Source of the DNA: Olsenella_L sp051876355
Lineage (GTDB): Bacteria; Actinomycetota; Coriobacteriia; Coriobacteriales; Atopobiaceae
Direction of reading: 5' to 3'
DNA length: 64,000 nt
Assembly (NCBI GenBank): GCA_051876355.1
Contig: JBJEHU010000033.1
Location: 41,052 to 105,051 of the forward strand
Shown here: positions 32,698 through 41,230 of the stretch, piece by piece
Layout: the number at the start of each line of letters is the position of its first letter
Position numbering within the stretch: the stretch's first letter is position 1
Translations under genes and position numbers: made by a program
The notes under the pieces: model-generated
Told to the model about the DNA's origin: nothing
Databases searched by the model: none
What the model saw: only the letters and a program-made list of their open reading frames with translations

Positions 32698-34329
32698 ATG
32701 ATTGACGAGATTCAGGTCAGAAATGTCGCTCTCATCAGGGAAGCGACGATCGAGCCGGCAGAGGGGCTCACGGTGCTCACGGGAGAGACGGGCTCGGGCA
32801 AATCCGCCCTGCTCTCGTCCCTGAAGCTCCTCGTCGGCGACAGGGCCGATGCGTCGTCTGTCCGTGAAGGCGCAGATGGCCTCGAGGTGCAGGGGCGCTT
32901 CTTCACGGATGATCGGGAAGAGGATGGGCACATCGTGCGCCGTCGCCTCTCTGCCGACGGCAGGGGCAAGGTCGATATCGACGGGCATATGGCATCGGTG
33001 AAGGAGCTCGCGCAGACGCTCGGCCGCACGGTCGACCTCTGCGGACAGCATGAGCACCAGAAGCTCCTCGATGTCGCGACGCATGTCGCGCTTCTCGATG
33101 CCTATGCCGGCGAGCCTGCGGCTGAGGCTCGTGCTGCCTACCAGGATGCGCTCAGGGCATCCGACAGGGCACGCCGCGAGCTCAGGCGTGTCGAGGAGGC
33201 CGGGCGCGCCTCGGAAGAGAAGCTCGACGAGGCAGCGTTCGTGCTCTCGCGGATCGATGAGGTCTCGCCTTCCGAAGAAGACTATGCAGAGCTCGAGGAG
33301 GCGCTGCCGAGGGCAGAGCATGCAGAGGCGCTCATGCGTGCCGCAGAGGATGCGCACGAGGCCGTGGCCGGAGACGATGGGGTCTCCGATGTCCTCTCGG
33401 CGGCGGTATCCGAGCTCAGGGAGGCAGCACGCTTCGACGAGAAGCTCGGGAGCTTTGCCGATGCCTTGGAGAGTGCGCTTCTCGAGGCAGAAGATGCTGC
33501 ATCGGGTCTTCGGGACTATGCGGATGCGGTCGAGCTCGATCCCGAAGAGCTCGAGCATCTCCAGGAGCGCGAGGCTGCCTACCAGAGGCTCATCCGTGCC
33601 TATGGGCCTGACCTTGCCCATGTGCTCGCAAGAAGGGAAGAGGCCCAGGAGACCGTCTCCCTTGCGCAGGACGGAGGAGAGCGCATCCGCAAGGCGAAGA
33701 AGGCGCTCGACGAGGCAGAAGACGTGCTCGCCGAGGCTGCCAGGAAACTCTCTGCTGTGCGCGCCGAAGCAGCCCCTCGGCTTGCCGCTGCCATCACGGA
33801 TGAGATGGGCGAGCTCGAGATGGGCACAGCCTCGCTCGAGGTAGCGCTCGAGCCCCTGCCGCGTGCGCAGTGGACGCTCGAAGGACCCGACCATGCAGAG
33901 CTCATGTACCGTCCCGGAGCTGGCCTCTCGGCGCGGCCGCTTCGCCGCATCGCTTCGGGCGGCGAGGTCAGCCGTGTCATGCTGGCAGCGAAGGTCGTGC
34001 TCGGCGATGCAGACGAGACGGATACGCTCGTCTTCGACGAGGTCGATGCCGGCGTCGGCGGCGCCACGGCCGTGGCTCTGGCCGAAGTGCTCAGGAAGCT
34101 CTCGAAGACGCATCAGGTCATCGTCGTCACGCACCTGGCGCAGGTTGCCGTCATGGCAGACAGGCACTACGTCGTCACGAAGACGGAAGGCAGTGTCCCC
34201 GAGACGAAGCTTTCCGAGGTCGAAGGCGACGCGCGCGTGCATGAGATCGCACGCATGCTTTCGGGCGATGAGTCCGAGGCTTCGCTCGATCATGCCCGCG
34301 AGATGCTGGAGCGCGTGCAAGCCTCATGA
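32698..34329 (+). CDS. recN: DNA repair protein RecN
   Basis: An SMC-like ATPase in double-strand-break repair. The 543 residues have Walker A GETGSGKS (29-36), CGQHEHQKLLD, a central helical coiled-coil region (about 145-360) rich in Glu/Ala/Arg, and the C-terminal half-site: IASGGEVSRVMLAAKVVLG signature and LVFDEVDAGVGG Walker B, then VIVVTHLAQVAVMAD. ATG overlaps the spacing right after the nadK stop. Length is normal. Confidence 0.96.
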   Translation: MIDEIQVRNVALIREATIEPAEGLTVLTGETGSGKSALLSSLKLLVGDRADASSVREGADGLEVQGRFFTDDREEDGHIVRRRLSADGRGKVDIDGHMASVKELAQTLGRTVDLCGQHEHQKLLDVATHVALLDAYAGEPAAEARAAYQDALRASDRARRELRRVEEAGRASEEKLDEAAFVLSRIDEVSPSEEDYAELEEALPRAEHAEALMRAAEDAHEAVAGDDGVSDVLSAAVSELREAARFDEKLGSFADALESALLEAEDAASGLRDYADAVELDPEELEHLQEREAAYQRLIRAYGPDLAHVLARREEAQETVSLAQDGGERIRKAKKALDEAEDVLAEAARKLSAVRAEAAPRLAAAITDEMGELEMGTASLEVALEPLPRAQWTLEGPDHAELMYRPGAGLSARPLRRIASGGEVSRVMLAAKVVLGDADETDTLVFDEVDAGVGGATAVALAEVLRKLSKTHQVIVVTHLAQVAVMADRHYVVTKTEGSVPETKLSEVEGDARVHEIARMLSGDESEASLDHAREMLERVQAS

Positions 34330-34337
34330 ATTTGGAT

Positions 34338-34366
34338 GCAAGAACCTGTCCTCCACAGGTTCTTGC
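34338..34366 (+). terminator. Perfect hairpin between recN and pyrG
   Basis: GCAAGAACCTGT (34338-34349) and ACAGGTTCTTGC (34355-34366) form a perfect 12-bp stem with a 5-base loop. It has no T run. It may end recN, or lie in the pyrG leader if the promoter is upstream; A/T-rich TATTATATA stretches (34390-34398) follow. Confidence 0.5.
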
Positions 34367-34440
34367 CTCATCTTGCGCAGCAACCGCGGTATTATATAGG
34401 TCCGTACGAAGAGCAAAGCAACGCGTATGGAAGGGTCCTC

Positions 34441-36087
34441 ATGACCAAGCACATCTTTGTTACGGGCGGCGTCGTTTCTTCCCTTGGTAAGGGCATCACG
34501 GCAGCTTCTCTTGGCCGGCTTCTCAAATCCCGTGGTTACAAGGTGATGATGCAGAAGGCCGATCCCTACCTCAACGTTGATCCGGGCACGATGTCGCCGT
34601 TCCAGCACGGCGAGGTCTTCGTGACCGAGGATGGCTACGAGTCCGATCTGGACCTGGGCCACTACGAGCGCTTCATCGATGAGAACCTGACCCGCAATTC
34701 GAACTTCACGACCGGCGCGATCTATTCGTCGCTCATCAAGCGCGAGCGCAGGGGAGACTTCCTCGGCGGCACCGTGCAGGTCATCCCGCATGTCACGAAT
34801 GCGATCAAGGAGCGTTTCCGCCGCATCGAGGAGCAGTCTGGCGCCGACGTCGTGATCACGGAGCTCGGCGGCACGATCGGCGACATCGAGAGCTCGTCGT
34901 TCGTCGAGGCTATCCGCCAGTTCCGCAAGGAAGACGGTCCCGGCAACACGCTCGTGATCCATGTGAGCCTCGTGCCCTATATCGCCGCTGCCCATGAGGT
35001 GAAGACGAAGCCGACGCAGCACTCCGTGAAGGAGCTGCGCTCCATGGGCATCCAGCCGGACTTCATCGTCTGCCGTTCCGACCACGAGGTCGAGGCGCCG
35101 ATCCGCGCGAAGATTGCTCACTTCTGCGATGTCGATGAGGATTGCGTGTTCGAGAACTCCGACTGCCCGTCCATCTACGATGTGCCGGCACACCTTGCGG
35201 AGCAGGGCTTCGATCTCAAGGTCTGCGAGAAGCTCGGCCTCGACCCGCGCGAGAGCGACATGAGCTCCTGGTACAGCTTCACGTCCGCGATGCATGCGGC
35301 AAACGCGAAGCCGGACAAGACGAAGATCCGCATCGTCGGCAAGTACACGCAGCTGCCGGATGCCTACCTTTCCGTCATCGAGGCCTGCGGACATGCAGGC
35401 GTCTACTTCGGCCGCAACCTCGACGTCGAGCTTGTCGACGGCGAGGAGCTCACCGAGGACAACGTCGAGGACGTGCTCGGCGACGCTGACGGCATTCTCG
35501 TGCCGGGCGGCTTCGGCCAGCGCGGCGTCGAGGGCAAGATCCTCTCGGCACACCTCGCCCGCACGGAGAAGAAGCCGTATCTCGGCATCTGCCTCGGCCT
35601 CCAGGTCGCTGTCTCCGAGTTTGCCCGCAATGTCGCAGGCATGCCGGGCGCGAACTCCACGGAGTTCTCTCCGGACTGCGAGTACCCGGTCATCGACATC
35701 ATGCCCGACCAGGAGGATGTCACCGAGAAGGGCGGCACGATGCGTCTCGGCGCCTATCCGTGCAAGGTCATGCCGAACACGCTTGCCATGGAAGCCTACG
35801 GCGAGCCGCTCGTCTATGAGCGCCACCGCCACCGCTATGAGGTGAACAACGCATTCCGCGACAAGCTGACCGCTGCAGGCCTTGTGATCTGCGGCCTTTC
35901 CCCCGACGAGCGCCTCGTCGAGATGGTCGAGCTTCCCGAGGATGTGCACCCGTGGTTCGTCGCCAGCCAGGCTCACCCCGAGTTCAAGAGCCGCCCGACG
36001 AAGCCGGCACCGCTGTTCCGCGAGTTCGTCCGCGCCTCCATCGCGCATCATGAGGGGTGCGCACGCCAGAGCGTCCAGCCGGAGTAG
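34441..36087 (+). CDS. pyrG: CTP synthase
   Basis: Makes CTP from UTP, ATP and glutamine. The 548-residue protein has the synthetase domain with MTKHIFVTGGVVSSLGKGITAASLGRLL-type start (P-loop SLGKG), then DPYLNVDPGTMSPFQHGEVFV. The class I glutaminase domain has nucleophile C384 in GICLGLQ, and His/Glu near the end (AHPEFKSRPTKPAPLF). ATG 34441 with GAAGGGT upstream fits the family start; open frame before it is not coding. Confidence 0.97.
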   Translation: MTKHIFVTGGVVSSLGKGITAASLGRLLKSRGYKVMMQKADPYLNVDPGTMSPFQHGEVFVTEDGYESDLDLGHYERFIDENLTRNSNFTTGAIYSSLIKRERRGDFLGGTVQVIPHVTNAIKERFRRIEEQSGADVVITELGGTIGDIESSSFVEAIRQFRKEDGPGNTLVIHVSLVPYIAAAHEVKTKPTQHSVKELRSMGIQPDFIVCRSDHEVEAPIRAKIAHFCDVDEDCVFENSDCPSIYDVPAHLAEQGFDLKVCEKLGLDPRESDMSSWYSFTSAMHAANAKPDKTKIRIVGKYTQLPDAYLSVIEACGHAGVYFGRNLDVELVDGEELTEDNVEDVLGDADGILVPGGFGQRGVEGKILSAHLARTEKKPYLGICLGLQVAVSEFARNVAGMPGANSTEFSPDCEYPVIDIMPDQEDVTEKGGTMRLGAYPCKVMPNTLAMEAYGEPLVYERHRHRYEVNNAFRDKLTAAGLVICGLSPDERLVEMVELPEDVHPWFVASQAHPEFKSRPTKPAPLFREFVRASIAHHEGCARQSVQPE

Positions 36088-36094
36088 GGCTTCC

Positions 36095-37021
36095 TTGGAT
36101 CTCGCATCGGCACGCAGGGAATTCATGGGCTACCTCGCTTTCGAGCGGGGTAGCTCTTCTCATACCGTGGAAGCATACGGCAGAGACCTTGGCCGCTATG
36201 TGGAAGAGCTCGAAGGGAAGGGCGTCACGGAGCCCGACGACGTGACCCGCGCTCTCATCGAGGAGCATCTCGAGCATCTGACGCAGGAAGGCTATGCCCC
36301 GTCCTCCGTCGAGCGGGCGCTTTCTGCCATCAAGAGCTTCCACCGCTTCATGCTCCAGGAGGAGCTCTCGCATGTCTCGCCTGCAGCAGCGCTGCCGCTT
36401 CCGAAGAAGGCAGAGCGGCTCCCCGATGTCCTGAGCGTGCGCCAGGCGCTCGCGCTTCTCGACCAGCCGTTCCCGAAGACGGCACGCGGCCAGCGCGACC
36501 GCGCGATCATCGAGGTGCTCTATGGGTGCGGCCTGCGCGTCTCCGAGCTCACGGGGCTCGATGTCGGAGCCGTCTCGCTCGAGGACGAGGTCGTGCGCGT
36601 CATCGGCAAGGGGAGCAAGGAGCGGCTTGTCCCGCTCATGGGAAGCGCCCATGAGGCGCTCTCGTCCTATCTGTCTGACTGGAGGGAAGAGCTCGTCTCC
36701 CCGAGAAGCGGCGCTGCGGTCTTCCTCAATGCCCGAGGCGGAAGAATCACCCGCCAGGCAGTCTATGGAATCGTCGAGCGGGCAGGACGCGTCGTCGGCA
36801 TCGACGGCCTCCATCCGCATACCCTGCGCCACAGCTTCGCGACGCACATGCTCCAGGGAGGGGCCGACATCCGCATCGTGCAGGAGCTTCTGGGCCACTC
36901 ATCCATCCAGACGACCCAGCTCTATACGCATCTCGACCGGAGCCATCTGAGGATGGCATACCTTGCGGCGCACCCGCGTGCGCGCAGGGAGCGTGGGCTC
37001 CCACACAATTCCGACAAATGA
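36095..37021 (+). CDS. xerD: Tyrosine recombinase XerD-like
   Basis: A 308-residue site-specific recombinase for chromosome dimer resolution. The SAM-like N-terminal DNA-binding domain is about 5-95. Catalytic residues: R148 (GCGLRVSEL), K172/K175 (GKGSKERLVP), H242 and R245 (HPHTLRHSFATHML), H268 (LLGHSSIQTT) and Y277 (LYTHL). TTG 36095 is preferred, since it gives the full N-terminal domain with GGAGTAGGG upstream; ATG 36125 would cut it. It follows pyrG by 7 bases. No phage or integron context is seen, so it is a housekeeping Xer. Confidence 0.9.
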   Translation: MDLASARREFMGYLAFERGSSSHTVEAYGRDLGRYVEELEGKGVTEPDDVTRALIEEHLEHLTQEGYAPSSVERALSAIKSFHRFMLQEELSHVSPAAALPLPKKAERLPDVLSVRQALALLDQPFPKTARGQRDRAIIEVLYGCGLRVSELTGLDVGAVSLEDEVVRVIGKGSKERLVPLMGSAHEALSSYLSDWREELVSPRSGAAVFLNARGGRITRQAVYGIVERAGRVVGIDGLHPHTLRHSFATHMLQGGADIRIVQELLGHSSIQTTQLYTHLDRSHLRMAYLAAHPRARRERGLPHNSDK

Positions 37022-37102
37022 CCGCCGAGCCGGGCGGTGCCATACCACGCCTTCGAGCTTCGCGTTTGTGGGGGCGCCAGACAAAGACCGCTAGATGTTG
37101 TG

Positions 37103-37134
37103 GGGGTGCAGGTACTCGTACCTGCACCCCTTTC
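37103..37134 (+). terminator. Terminator after xerD, before the dcw cluster
   Basis: GGGGTGCAGGT (37103-37113) and ACCTGCACCCC (37120-37130) form a perfect 11-bp stem, followed by TTTCT. Confidence 0.88.
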
Positions 37135-37156
37135 TAGCTGCGGAAATGCAGTTTGG

Positions 37157-37187
37157 TGGGAGAAAGTGGGACAAAGGGTTGGAAAAG
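37157..37187 (+). promoter_or_regulatory. MraZ operator boxes
   Basis: TGGGAGAAAG (37157-37166), TGGGACAAAG (37167-37176) and a related GTTGGAAAAG (37178-37187) repeat every 10-11 bp. MraZ is known to bind TGGGN-type direct repeats with 5-base spacers before its own gene. The third box overlaps the -35, fitting autorepression. Confidence 0.75.
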
Positions 37188-37208
37188 GGGGCGTCGAGAC
37201 GTTATAGT
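37179..37208 (+). promoter_or_regulatory. dcw cluster promoter
   Basis: TTGGAA (37179-37184), an 18-bp spacer and TATAGT (37203-37208). It lies directly at the MraZ boxes and 47 bases before the mraZ start. Confidence 0.6.
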
Positions 37209-37255
37209 TGGATACACGCTTTGAGAGGGACCAGCCGATGTTCGGGAGGTGGCAG

Positions 37256-37684
37256 ATGTACCTGACGGGCGAGAAACAGCTCAAGCTCGATGCAAAGCTG
37301 CGCCTTACCCTGCCGGCTGACTTCCGCCGCCAGTTCGGCGACCGTGTCTGCCTTGTTCCCCTCAAGGACGCAATCTGGGGCTTCACTCCAGAAGGCCACG
37401 AGGCCTGGACCGCCTCCTATTTCCCGGATGGCTTCAATCCGAGGGACAGGGAGCAGGACAAGCTTCAGCGAACGCTCATGAGGAGGACCGTGACGGTCGA
37501 GATCGATGCCGCCGGCCGTGTCGCGCTCAGCAAGGTTCCCGAAGAGAAGCTTGCAAAGCTCGGCATCTCACGTGACGTCATGGTCATCGGCAACCGCGAC
37601 CACTTTGAGGTCTGGGATTCCCAGCACTTCGCAGATCTCAACGCCGACGACGATGACGACCTGGACGACCTCATGTTCGACTAG
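37256..37684 (+). CDS. mraZ: Transcriptional regulator MraZ
   Basis: A 142-residue AbrB-fold repressor of the dcw cluster, forming a ring from two repeated swapped-hairpin units (LKLDAKLRLTLPADFR and VEIDAAGRVALSKVPEE). The start ATG 37256 is chosen because GGGAGGT stands 5-6 bases before it and MYLTGEKQ matches the family N-terminus. ATG 37238 and TTG 37208 lie in the same frame but lack this support. The acidic C-terminus has DDDDDLDDL. Confidence 0.93.
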   Translation: MYLTGEKQLKLDAKLRLTLPADFRRQFGDRVCLVPLKDAIWGFTPEGHEAWTASYFPDGFNPRDREQDKLQRTLMRRTVTVEIDAAGRVALSKVPEEKLAKLGISRDVMVIGNRDHFEVWDSQHFADLNADDDDDLDDLMFD

Positions 37685-37703
37685 CCGGAAAGGAGCTGCT
37701 CCG

Positions 37704-38681
37704 TTGAAAGTCGAATATCGGCATAATCCCGTCATGCTCTCCGAGGTGCTGGAGGCCCTTGACCCCCAGCCTGGAGAGGTTGTCTGCGACTGCACACTCG
37801 GAGGAGCGGGGCACTCGGTCGCTCTGGCCGAGCGCATCGCGCCCACCGGCCTCTCGATCGGGATCGACCAGGACGATATGGCTCTTGCCGCCGCAGCGGA
37901 ACGCTTCGGCCGCGAGGTGCCTTCTGCCCGCCATCGGTTCCTCAAAGGCAACTTCGGCGACCTCGACCAGCTTCTGGTCGAAGCCGAGGTGCCCGGCGTA
38001 GACTGCTTCCTCTTCGACCTCGGGGTCTCGTCGCCTCAGCTCGACATACCCGACAGGGGCTTCTCGTACCACGAGGATGCTCCTCTGGATATGCGGATGG
38101 ATCCGAGGAACAACACTCTAACCGCACAAGAGGTCGTGAACACCTACAACGAAGCTGACCTCACCCGGATTCTCCGCAGCTATGGAGACGAGAAGCATGC
38201 AGCATCCATCGCGCGCCACATCGTGCGCGCCCGCGAGAAGGCGCCCATCGAGACGACGCTCGAGCTCGTGGAGATCGTGAAGGCAGCCATTCCTGCCCGC
38301 GACCGCCGCCATGGGGGACACCCCGCGCGCAAGACGTTCCAGGCCCTGCGTATCGAGGTGAACCACGAGCTGGATGTTCTGGAGAGGGGACTGCGCGCTG
38401 CCATCCGCTGGGCCAACACGGGCGGCAGGATCTGCGTGATCTCGTACCACTCGCTCGAGGACCGGCTCACGAAGCACGTGTTCTCGGAGCTCTCCCAGGG
38501 GTGCATCTGCCCGCCGGACCTTCCGGTCTGCGTGTGCGGACACGTGCCGATAATCGAGGTCAAGACCAGGAAGCCTCTGGCCGCGACCGAAGAGGAAGTG
38601 CGCTCGAACCCACGGGCGCGCAGCGCCCTGATGCGCGTGGCAGTCAAGCTCGATGTCACGAAGCCTCAGGACCGACCCTGA
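37704..38681 (+). CDS. rsmH: 16S rRNA (cytosine-1402-N4)-methyltransferase RsmH (MraW)
   Basis: The 325-residue enzyme methylates C1402 in the ribosomal P site. The SAM motif is DCTLGGAGHS (29-38), followed by GIDQDDMALAAA, FLFDLGVSSPQLD, and the helical insert domain. ISYHSLEDRLTK is the family C-terminal signature. Start TTG 37704 after AAAGGAG; frames further upstream overlap mraZ. It is the usual second gene of the dcw cluster. Confidence 0.96.
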   Translation: MKVEYRHNPVMLSEVLEALDPQPGEVVCDCTLGGAGHSVALAERIAPTGLSIGIDQDDMALAAAAERFGREVPSARHRFLKGNFGDLDQLLVEAEVPGVDCFLFDLGVSSPQLDIPDRGFSYHEDAPLDMRMDPRNNTLTAQEVVNTYNEADLTRILRSYGDEKHAASIARHIVRAREKAPIETTLELVEIVKAAIPARDRRHGGHPARKTFQALRIEVNHELDVLERGLRAAIRWANTGGRICVISYHSLEDRLTKHVFSELSQGCICPPDLPVCVCGHVPIIEVKTRKPLAATEEEVRSNPRARSALMRVAVKLDVTKPQDRP

Positions 38682-38717
38682 TGCTTTCGGCCCCTCCGGA
38701 CCGTTTGCATAGCACCC

Positions 38718-38769
38718 AACGCACCAAGAACGCAGCACCAACGCACCATAAACGAACTACAACGCACCA
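38718..38769 (+). repeat. AACGCACCA leader repeats before ftsL
   Basis: AACGCACCA occurs at 38718-38726, 38740-38748 and 38761-38769, spaced 22 and 21 bp. An AACGCAGCA copy lies between the first two (38729-38737). The block fills the 91-bp gap between rsmH and the ftsL-like gene. It closely resembles the block at 51106 before ftsZ. Confidence 0.6.
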
Positions 38770-38772
38770 CCA

Positions 38773-39309
38773 ATGCAGACGACAGATGAGGGGTATTTCG
38801 GTATGAGGTATGAGTCCTCTGAGGCAGTCCGCCTCGACGGATATGATATGCGCTCGGATATGCGCGAGGCCTCGGCCAGCCCCTCATTCGATGTATATGA
38901 GGGCGGCGGGCTCGATGCCCGCGTCCGCCAGGGCGTCTCGCACCAGTTCCTCGTGAAGCTGGCTCGCGTCGCGCTCATCGCTGCCGCAGTCTGCGCGCTC
39001 GGCTTTGCCCGCGTCGCAATCTCGACAGCTACGGTCTCGTCGCTCCAGGCGAACGAGTCGCTCGAGAGCCAGATCAACGATGCGACGGCCCTCTACAACG
39101 ATCTCAAGGCGTCGAAGTCGGCGCTCTCCAGCGTTTCGCGCATCGAGCGCATCGCGACGCAGAACTACGGCATGGTGCTCGAAGATCCCGAGGTCATCTC
39201 GGCCGATGCCTCGTCTTCGGACACGGCTGCCACCACGTCTTCGACCGATGGCACAGCCTCCCTTTCTCAGAGTGACGCAGAGACTGCGGATTCTGCGAAT
39301 GTGGAGTAG
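38773..39309 (+). CDS. ftsL: FtsL-like septal protein
   Basis: A 178-residue bitopic protein. The cytoplasmic N-terminus (1-60) is followed by one membrane helix (about 61-83) and an extracellular coiled-coil-like stretch (LQANESLESQINDATALYNDLKASKSALSS, about 91-120). RIERIATQNYGM (123-134) is the typical FtsL/DivIC end motif. The Ser/Thr-rich tail is unstructured. In the cluster it sits between rsmH and ftsI, the standard ftsL slot. A second ATG in frame at 38803 has better spacing to GAGGGG and is an alternative start. Confidence 0.82.
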   Translation: MQTTDEGYFGMRYESSEAVRLDGYDMRSDMREASASPSFDVYEGGGLDARVRQGVSHQFLVKLARVALIAAAVCALGFARVAISTATVSSLQANESLESQINDATALYNDLKASKSALSSVSRIERIATQNYGMVLEDPEVISADASSSDTAATTSSTDGTASLSQSDAETADSANVE

Positions 39310-39341
39310 GGGCGCGCTCCATCAGGCGTAAGCTCTTCCAC

Positions 39342-41213
39342 ATGGAAAGACATGACAGACAGAACAGAAGCAGAACGGACGGCCCCGAGAGGGGCCGCTC
39401 GTCGTACGACGAAGTCGTCCAGAACCGTGCCGAACGCGCACGCAGGCGCCAGGAGCGCGCAGAGCGCGAGCGCCAGAGCCCTGAGCGCAGGCGTTCTGGC
39501 CGCAAGGGCAGGGACAAGGACGGCGGAGGCATCCTCTCCCATGTGAAGGGCATGGACGGACGCCTTGTCGGCATCTTCTGTCTTCTTGCTGTCCTCGGCA
39601 TCATCGTATGCGGACGCCTCTTCTATCTCCAGATCGTCGAAGGCCCCCAGCTCTCGCAGATGGCGGCGAACAGCCGCACGAACGAGATCACGCTGACGGC
39701 GAAGCGCGGCACGATCTACGACCGCAACGGCAATGTCCTTGCGATGAGCGTCGACGTGAAGACGATCTATTCGAATCCGTCGCAGATCGAGGACAAGGAC
39801 CAGGCCGCCCAGATCATGGCAGACGTGCTCGGCGGGTCGAAGGACGACTACCTCGACATCATCAACCAGGACACGACGTTTGCCTATATCAAGAAGAAGG
39901 TCGACACGACGACAGCCTCAGAGCTTGAGGACAAGCTCGACGAGGCCGATATCGCAGGCATCTATTTCCTCGACGACTCGAAGCGCATCTATCCGTATGG
40001 CTCTGTCGCAGGGCAGGTACTGGGCATGGTCGGCTCTGACGGACAGGGTCTCACGGGACTTGAGCTCTACTACAACGATGTGCTGTCCGGCCAGGACGGC
40101 TCCATGATCATGGAGACCGGCGCTGACGGCACGCCGATTGCAGGAGGCGTGACGGAGGTCACGAAGGCGACAGCCGGCTCCGACATCGTGATCTCGATCG
40201 ATGCGAACATCCAGGCAAAGCTCGAGGAAATCCTGACCGAGGGCGCGAAGAAATACGAAGCCGATTCTTCCTCCGCCATGGTGACAGACCCGAACACAGG
40301 CGAGATCCTCGCTACGGCCTCGACGCCTCTGGCCGATCTCTCCGATACCTCGGAGCTCACGAACGAAGCCCTGAACCTGCGCATGGTCTCCGACCTCTAC
40401 GAGCCGGGCTCCATCTTCAAGATACTGACCATGACATCTGGCTTGGTGAACGGGACGTTCGGGACCGATACGGTCTTCAGCGTGCCGGTGCAGATCCAGG
40501 TCGGCGACGACTATGTCACGGACGCCATCACGCGCTATTCGACGACGGACATGACGGTATCGAACATCCTCGAGGAGTCCTCGAATGTCGGCGCCATCCT
40601 CATGGCCCGCGCTGTCGGTGCGGAGAACTTCTCCGCGATGGTGTCAGCGCTCGGCATCGGCCACCGCACGGGCATCGACTATCCCGGCGAGGTCACGGGC
40701 ATGGTGACGGACTACGACAACTACAGCTCGACGACGATGTCGGACATGGCATTCGGCCAGGGCCTGGCAATACCTCAGGTGCAGATGGTGCAGGCTGTCG
40801 GCGCCATCGCGAATGGCGGGTCGCTCATGACACCACACTTCCTGATCGAGAAGTCGGGCGAGACGATGGAGTGGGATTCGAAGGGCACGGTCTGCACGCA
40901 GGATGTGACCGACCAGGTCTCCACCGTGCTCGAGTCCGTCATCGAGAACGGCACGGCAAAGCATGCAGCCGTGGAAGGCTACAAGGTCGCCGCGAAGACC
41001 GGCACGGCACAGATGACCGAGGACGAGGAAGGCTACGCCGAGGGCAAATACATCAGCTCGCTCATCGGCTATGCGAATGCCGACGATCCTCAGGTGCTTG
41101 TCTATGTCGGACTGAACGGCACGCCATATCTTGCAGAAAGCTCATCGGCCTACATGTTCTCGAGTATCATGAGTGAGGCGCTTAAAGATATGGGAATCAA
41201 GCCCGTGTCCTAG
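39342..41213 (+). CDS. ftsI: Penicillin-binding protein 2/FtsI-type transpeptidase
   Basis: The class B PBP cross-linking septal peptidoglycan. The 623 residues: a charged cytoplasmic tail (1-73) rich in Arg/Glu, a membrane helix (about 74-97), the pedestal domain (GTIYDRNGNVLA), then the transpeptidase domain. Active-site motifs are complete: S357-x-x-K360 (YEPGSIFK), S413-S-N415 and K552-T-G554 (AAKTGTAQ). It works with FtsW, encoded 3.9 kb downstream. The start ATG 39342 lacks a strong ribosome site. Confidence 0.95.
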   Translation: MERHDRQNRSRTDGPERGRSSYDEVVQNRAERARRRQERAERERQSPERRRSGRKGRDKDGGGILSHVKGMDGRLVGIFCLLAVLGIIVCGRLFYLQIVEGPQLSQMAANSRTNEITLTAKRGTIYDRNGNVLAMSVDVKTIYSNPSQIEDKDQAAQIMADVLGGSKDDYLDIINQDTTFAYIKKKVDTTTASELEDKLDEADIAGIYFLDDSKRIYPYGSVAGQVLGMVGSDGQGLTGLELYYNDVLSGQDGSMIMETGADGTPIAGGVTEVTKATAGSDIVISIDANIQAKLEEILTEGAKKYEADSSSAMVTDPNTGEILATASTPLADLSDTSELTNEALNLRMVSDLYEPGSIFKILTMTSGLVNGTFGTDTVFSVPVQIQVGDDYVTDAITRYSTTDMTVSNILEESSNVGAILMARAVGAENFSAMVSALGIGHRTGIDYPGEVTGMVTDYDNYSSTTMSDMAFGQGLAIPQVQMVQAVGAIANGGSLMTPHFLIEKSGETMEWDSKGTVCTQDVTDQVSTVLESVIENGTAKHAAVEGYKVAAKTGTAQMTEDEEGYAEGKYISSLIGYANADDPQVLVYVGLNGTPYLAESSSAYMFSSIMSEALKDMGIKPVS

Positions 41214-41230
41214 AGGAGATACAGAACAGC

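Noticed and set aside
31753..34320. 855-codon minus-strand frame opposite nadK and recN
   Set aside because: A shadow; the + strand proteins carry complete catalytic motifs.
36095..37021. Tyrosine recombinase as sign of a phage or integron
   Set aside because: The flanking genes are housekeeping (pyrG, mraZ) and no attachment repeats or phage genes are present; it fits XerD.
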